Below, piece after piece: positions 60,001-64,000 of a stretch of 64,000 nucleotides of DNA (position 1 is the stretch's first letter; each line of letters opens with the position of its first letter). Source of the DNA: Powellomyces hirtus (Eukaryota > Chytridiomycota > Chytridiomycetes > Spizellomycetales > Powellomycetaceae). Where the stretch lies: assembly GCA_025526995.1 (NCBI GenBank), contig JAHLKG010000013.1:620001-684000 (forward strand), in the 5' to 3' direction. The position numbers and the translations under genes were made by a program. The notes beneath the pieces were generated by a model that was not told the origin of the DNA, did not search any database, and saw only the letters and a list, made by a program, of their open reading frames with translations.

Positions 60001-61938
60001 TCCTTATTGCTCGACCTGTCACTTTCTGAAGACGATAAGAACCTGTCCATCACCAACTACTGGTATGATCACATACCAGATACAGCTCGTCAAAGGCTTC
60101 GGCAGAAAAGAGACTGCTCCGCAATTCCGAGTTGGTTATCTTCTGCAGCGAGTCTTTGATTGCTGAGGAAGCCGACTCTGGATCCGGTGCCGTCGCGTGT
60201 GTGCTAGCGATCCCAATCCCTGGGGCATCCCGATAAGTGCCAGAGGCCACTCCTAGTTTGTCCAGCTTTAAGAATGTGAGAATGCAAAAGAGTCAAGCGC
60301 AACACCCGTCTACAGTGTACCTGAATACGAGCGCATCGCAGCAAATCCGCCTTCTCCCCGTCGTAGCCGGCTAGAATCTCGGGCTGCAGTGAAGAGACCG
60401 CCACAAGTTCATCGCAGTGGCAAATGACATTGACACATGCGCTGTACACCCATGCCTCCCGGAAGAATGGGAACAGGGAAACCTACGTTCAGCGAAACAT
60501 TAGTCAGCTCTTCTGGATGCTATGCTGATTGTGAGAGGTTTCATGCCTCATTTTCTTGGATGGTGCGAGCAAATTGATTGATGAAGACTTTGGCACGCTG
60601 ACAGATTTCCACGGCATGGCGCAAGCGAAACAATAACTGACATTGTCTCGCGAACAAATAGACCCGAAAGTCGAATATGGATATCTTGTTCTGCATAATC
60701 ATATCTCGGTATGGCTTTCGTTGTAATTCAAGAATATTCGCGCTATCATCTTCTGGCTCCAAACCCCCAAACTTCGCAAACCATGGAGCGCCCTGCTCTG
60801 TAGAGACCAGCTAGGTTAGAATATCACGTAGAGTACTTCAGAGAAGTAAGGTATACCCGCTAGTGTCTGGAAAAAGGACGCTTCGAGCTCGTCGTATTGT
60901 AACAAAGCTTCGTCTATCAGATTCATAAACTCAAAGGTGTAGGCAAGTCCTTCCTGAATGCAAATGCGATCAGCTGACGTCAAACAACTGGAATGGTCAC
61001 TCTAGCAACGAACTTTCATGATGAAATACTGGCAATAATTCCAACCAGGCATCAATCGTTGCTGGTCAATGCGCCTTGTATCTTCGTCGTATTGAATTAT
61101 TTGCTGATTGAGGCTACTGATAATCCCCTCTTTCAAATGATTTTGGAGGTCCGTCCAAGCTTCGGCGTCTTTTCCGGGATCATTCTGCAACTTCATTCGG
61201 ATGCACCTGTATGCCGTCCATGACTGTAAGAACCGTGACCCATTCCAACTTGACTTGCGCAATTACCGTTCTTTTTTAAAACTGAAATCTGATTTGAGTT
61301 TGTCAAACACACTGCTGGCTCCCACGCCAAGAAAGCGAGCGGACTTTCCCTTCGATTCCGCATTGATCAAATATACAATCAACCACTCTTGGTTTTTCTT
61401 ATTTGCAACCACATTGAGCCACTCTTGGATTTGCTTGCGCACAGTGCCTTTGTAGAACTCGCTGTCCTGGAACCAAGGAGAAGAAGACAGTTATTATTCA
61501 ATATGTTCAGAAATAAACATCCTTGAGCTTCCTGTTCGCAAGCATTCCTGCTCCATCTTTGTACTTCTTATGTAGTGTTTTGACGCCTTATTCTCACATG
61601 CCCACAGACAGGTCTGACGGCCTTTCTGACTTCACAAACCTCACACGTACGTCAGTAGTGACCAGATACAAATGGAGGAAGTACGGACTATGATACAGCG
61701 TGCCCGGCATTGCACGTGGAAACATCTCGGGAGAATATCTCTTCAATTCGACCTCGAGAAGCTCAATGACTCTAGGCGGGCTGGTATTGCCTTTGGAAAA
61801 CCCAAGAGGGTTCTGCCAAGCTACGTTCCTGAGGGGAAGCCTTCCCTCGAGATCATCTGCGAAGCCAATTCCAAGGCCATTTTCTTCAGCATCTGGTCCA
61901 TATGTATAGGTGATTATAACTCTTTTGTTGTCCGCCAT
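57068..61938 (-). CDS. TRS130: TRAPP II subunit TRAPPC10/Trs130
   Basis: This TRAPPII subunit belongs to the Rab-GEF that acts at the late Golgi. The start at 61938 gives MADNKRVIITYTYGPDAEEN and RLPLRNVAW. Further exons read EWLNVVANKKNQEWLIVYLI, FLGVGASSVFDKLKSDF, QQRLMPGWNYCQYFIMK, EALLQYDELEASFFQTL, FDFRVYLFARQCQLLFRLRH and AVEICQRAKVFINQF, all TRAPPC10 landmarks in order. The C-terminal beta-rich half gives RMITYQVEVPIAK, GYVLLGEPIQCHLTITP and FAFTVIPVRTGYIPLPPV, ending at stop 57068-57070. Near 57290-57320 the frame changes between WMLSGKKKR and PDLRLIRQDK. Only a very short intron (40-46 nt) or a one-base error explains this. An upstream ATG (62028) would add a hydrophobic leader and was rejected. 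Confidence 0.88.
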
Positions 61939-62615
61939 TTGTTCACCCACAGTAGCTCTCAACAGGAACGCGGCAGTTGCCAACTTGAACACCGCGGTGA
62001 CAAGCCACAACGTGAGATGCCGCCTCATCCTTGTAGATGGACTATCTGATTACTTTTCTTTTCTTTGGGACCAGCGAAGTGTGTGTACTCCGCGATCTTA
62101 CTGCATATACAGCCAAAGTATATGATCGACTTGCCATTCGTAGTAGAATTACAGTTGCAGAACAATAGTAAAAACAGTCCCGCGTGCAATTGCTACCAAC
62201 TTTGGTTAGTTGCTGGAAAGTTCATCGTCAATAATTTATCAATTGCGGCATCATGACGAATCAGGTCACTTTGTAAGCCGCTTTGCCAATTTCCGCTTGA
62301 CCATGGATAGTGGAGTTCAGCGTTACTACGTGAATGTGTTGAAAGCAAGCCTGGCCAGCCGATATAATACCTTAATTTTCTTTTGGGCCCCAGTGCTCCA
62401 CTCTTCCGAGGATAAGTGGACAAGACTCAAAGAGGCCCAGCTTCTCTGTATCCCTCTGGCCGAGGCTAAAAAATCTGCACACTCACACGCTCAGACTCGC
62501 AGACTGCACTGGCGCTTCCAGTACGATGTCAGACTTTGCAAATACACTGGGCTGCTTTGCTTTGTGTCAATCGCTCACAAATGCTGGCATTTGTTTATTT
62601 TCAGTACATATTACC
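61939..62615. promoter_or_regulatory. Divergent interval of TRS130 and the FAM184-like gene
   Basis: 677 bp. Open stretches exist on both strands but none has family support. An acceptor-like TTTTCAG at 62597-62603 just before the ATG at 62616 leaves room for a further upstream exon of the FAM184-like gene. Confidence 0.35.
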
Positions 62616-64000
62616 ATGTCCCGGCGTCTCGCAGCAGTGGATAGAAACTATCATTATACCGATGCGCAGGAAGAGCCTCATCCCAAATGCAGAAGATCGC
62701 TAAGCTCGCGAGACCACAGGTAGGCTTGTCGATATTGATCGTGGACTTGATGAAGTACGATACGGTCCGAATTCATACGGCCTCATGCTGAAGGAAATGT
62801 CACAAGTGTGAATGTAGCTAGTGCGTGCCCCTGCCGGACGTGTCCGGGCGCGTCGCAGAGTCACGTGGGCTTACATAGCCGGCGGAACCCAGAGGCGGGC
62901 GATGTCACTACTGTGTCGCTCCTGACCTCACAGGTAGATCGGATATGAGCTCCTTACGAAAATCTCGTAGCCAGAAGCTGAGCGACTCACCGTATTCATC
63001 AAAGTCCAGTGTGGCTCCGGCGAATGATTCCGTCCCACCGGACATTGTATACAAAATTTCGAAGAAGGTTGCCCAATTGACCAAAGTCATCTACTATCTC
63101 AATACCAAAAATGAGGATCATGCAGTCGAGATACAAAGTCTTGCAGAAGCTTATGAAGATGAAATTCAAGATGTTGGTACATTTACCTTGGCTGTTTTGC
63201 AGCTGCCTCCTGACAGAATGCTATCTATCCTAGGTCATTCTGGACGGACGGAAGCGGATCAATGTCATTCGCGAAGAGCTAGACGATAGCCTGAAAAGCA
63301 TAAATGACAAAAACGACAAGCTTCAGGTAGCTCAGAAAGTGCAATCAGCTTGTTGTGATGGTGAAGTCGATTTCAAAACTCATCTATAGAGTTCAGACGT
63401 ATCAGCAGAAACATAAATCGCAAGAAGCCGAGCTTGAGGCTTTTCGGCTTCGGGCAGCGACTTTGCAACATACTCTTCAAGTAGCGGAGGGGTCAGTGAA
63501 AAGCAGTACAGCTTGACCTTATTTGGGTTTTGGCTGATTTCATTCATCAGAGAGAAGACGGAAGCTCTGCAAAGACACCAACATGAGTTGCGCTTGATGG
63601 AAGAATTAACTGGCGAGCGGGATAGGCTAGTTCAGGAGCTTGAAGCATCTCGGACAACGCTGGAGGAGAGACTAAGAGAGCGCACGAGCGAATATGAGGC
63701 AAAGCTGCAAGAGATCAAACGCCGTTCTTTACACGCCGTAGGTTCCGTTAAGGATCGCCCCGTTGAAAATGCGAGGTATTTGACAACTATGACAAACACA
63801 GTCTCAAGAATTGAGGGAAACCTACGACAAAGACAAGGAGCTCTTGCACGGAGAGCGTGCAAAACTTCAAAATCAGCTTGAGGAGGCAGTATCAGCCGCG
63901 AATGAGGAGGTATGTCTGATCGCAAGTCAGCGCTTCCTGAGAATGTGACAACTAAATGAGTTTGGATCGGTAGCAAGAAGAAAAGCTGCAAAGCTGCTTG
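62616..64000 (+). CDS. FAM184-like coiled-coil protein (5' part, runs off the right edge)
   Basis: Exon 62616-62719 (MSRRLAAVDRNYHYTDAQEE...SSRDH) is followed by a long 218-nt intron and exon 62938-63172, which gives the family core YKISKKVAQLTKVIYYLNTK, NEDHAVEIQSLAEAYEDE and IQD. It is joined to VILDGRKRINVIREELDDSL. The human FAM184 motif (KKIAQLTKVIYALNTKNDEH, EAEIQALKEAHEEE) matches closely. Later exons are unbroken coiled coil (KSQEAELEAFRLRAATLQHT, LTGERDRLVQELEASRTTLE, LLHGERAKLQNQLEEA). FAM184 proteins are widespread in ciliated eukaryotes, which fits the dynein gene at the other end. The start could instead be the ATG at 62948. Confidence 0.78.

Noticed and set aside
61939..62028. 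Upstream start for TRAPPC10 with a hydrophobic leader
   Set aside because: TRAPPC10 is a cytosolic protein whose family start matches the ATG at 61938; the leader is not conserved.
62210..62644. Plus-strand open frame of 144 residues upstream of the FAM184-like gene
   Set aside because: No family similarity; it ends just where the supported gene begins in another frame and most likely reads 5' UTR or promoter.
1..64000. CRISPR arrays, rRNA or tRNA genes, transposons
   Set aside because: No repeat-spacer pattern, tRNA cloverleaf, transposase or reverse transcriptase signature was seen on either strand.

Overview
This window is eukaryotic nuclear DNA. Genes sit on both strands, with many short introns (about 55-110 nt, GT...AG) and usually 50-500 bp between genes. 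The gene set is fungal: a Pet191/COA5 factor, a Yvh1-type phosphatase, a Sip3/Ysp1-type BAR-PH-VASt protein, Fmc1, and a GPI-type wall protein. It also holds cilium genes (an axonemal dynein heavy chain at the left end and a FAM184-like coiled-coil protein at the right end) and genes best known from animals (RAD51AP1-like, MBIP-like). Together these point to a flagellated, zoosporic fungus of the chytrid grade. That placement is an inference from gene content.

Layout. 1-3099 (+) is the C-terminal end of an axonemal dynein heavy chain. 3385-3705 (-) is COA5/PET191. 3853-4695 (+) is a RAD51AP1-like gene. 4856-5289 (-) encodes a small coiled-coil protein. 5423-6630 (+) is YVH1/DUSP12. 6827-11292 (-) is a BAR-PH-VASt sterol-transfer-type protein. 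11720-19302 (+) is TAF2 fused to five bromodomains. 19350-20510 (-) is an MRPL45/Mba1-like protein. 20819-21263 (+) is an orphan. 21311-21882 (+) is FMC1. 21935-23079 (-) is the proteasome assembly chaperone PSMG2. 23240-24541 (+) is MBIP. 24577-26271 (-) is a mitochondrial PPR-like protein. 26712-28187 (+) is a PAQR/Izh membrane receptor. 28743-29208 (-) is mL54. 29463-34073 (+) is a double-MATH, coiled-coil, membrane-anchored protein. 34554-36684 (-) is an orphan. 37282-38106 (+) is a GPI-anchored wall protein. 38588-39742 (-) is GDP-mannose pyrophosphorylase. 40706-42143 (+) is ERCC1/RAD10. 42356-54737 (-) is VPS13. 54994-56929 (+) is an orphan. 57068-61938 (-) is TRAPPC10/TRS130. From 62616 (+) a FAM184-like gene runs off the right edge.

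The most notable point is the TAF2 gene. I traced 24 exons through 7.6 kb and the reading-frame phase is continuous. The TAF2 aminopeptidase-like body runs directly into five bromodomains and a basic tail, giving a TFIID subunit that carries its own multi-bromodomain acetyl-lysine reader. Other points are a RAD51AP1-like recombination factor and an MBIP (ATAC complex) homologue in a fungus, a large MATH-domain membrane protein, and a 7-nt microexon in the PAQR gene.

The genes are mostly housekeeping and do not form one pathway. Themes recur: mitochondrial assembly and translation (COA5, FMC1, MRPL45/Mba1, mL54, PPR), lipid transfer at membrane contacts (VPS13, BAR-PH-VASt), chromatin and transcription (TAF2, MBIP), DNA repair (RAD51AP1-like, ERCC1), and the cilium (dynein, FAM184-like). 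Exon coordinates were read by eye from splice consensus, frame and family similarity. No alignment or RNA data were available.
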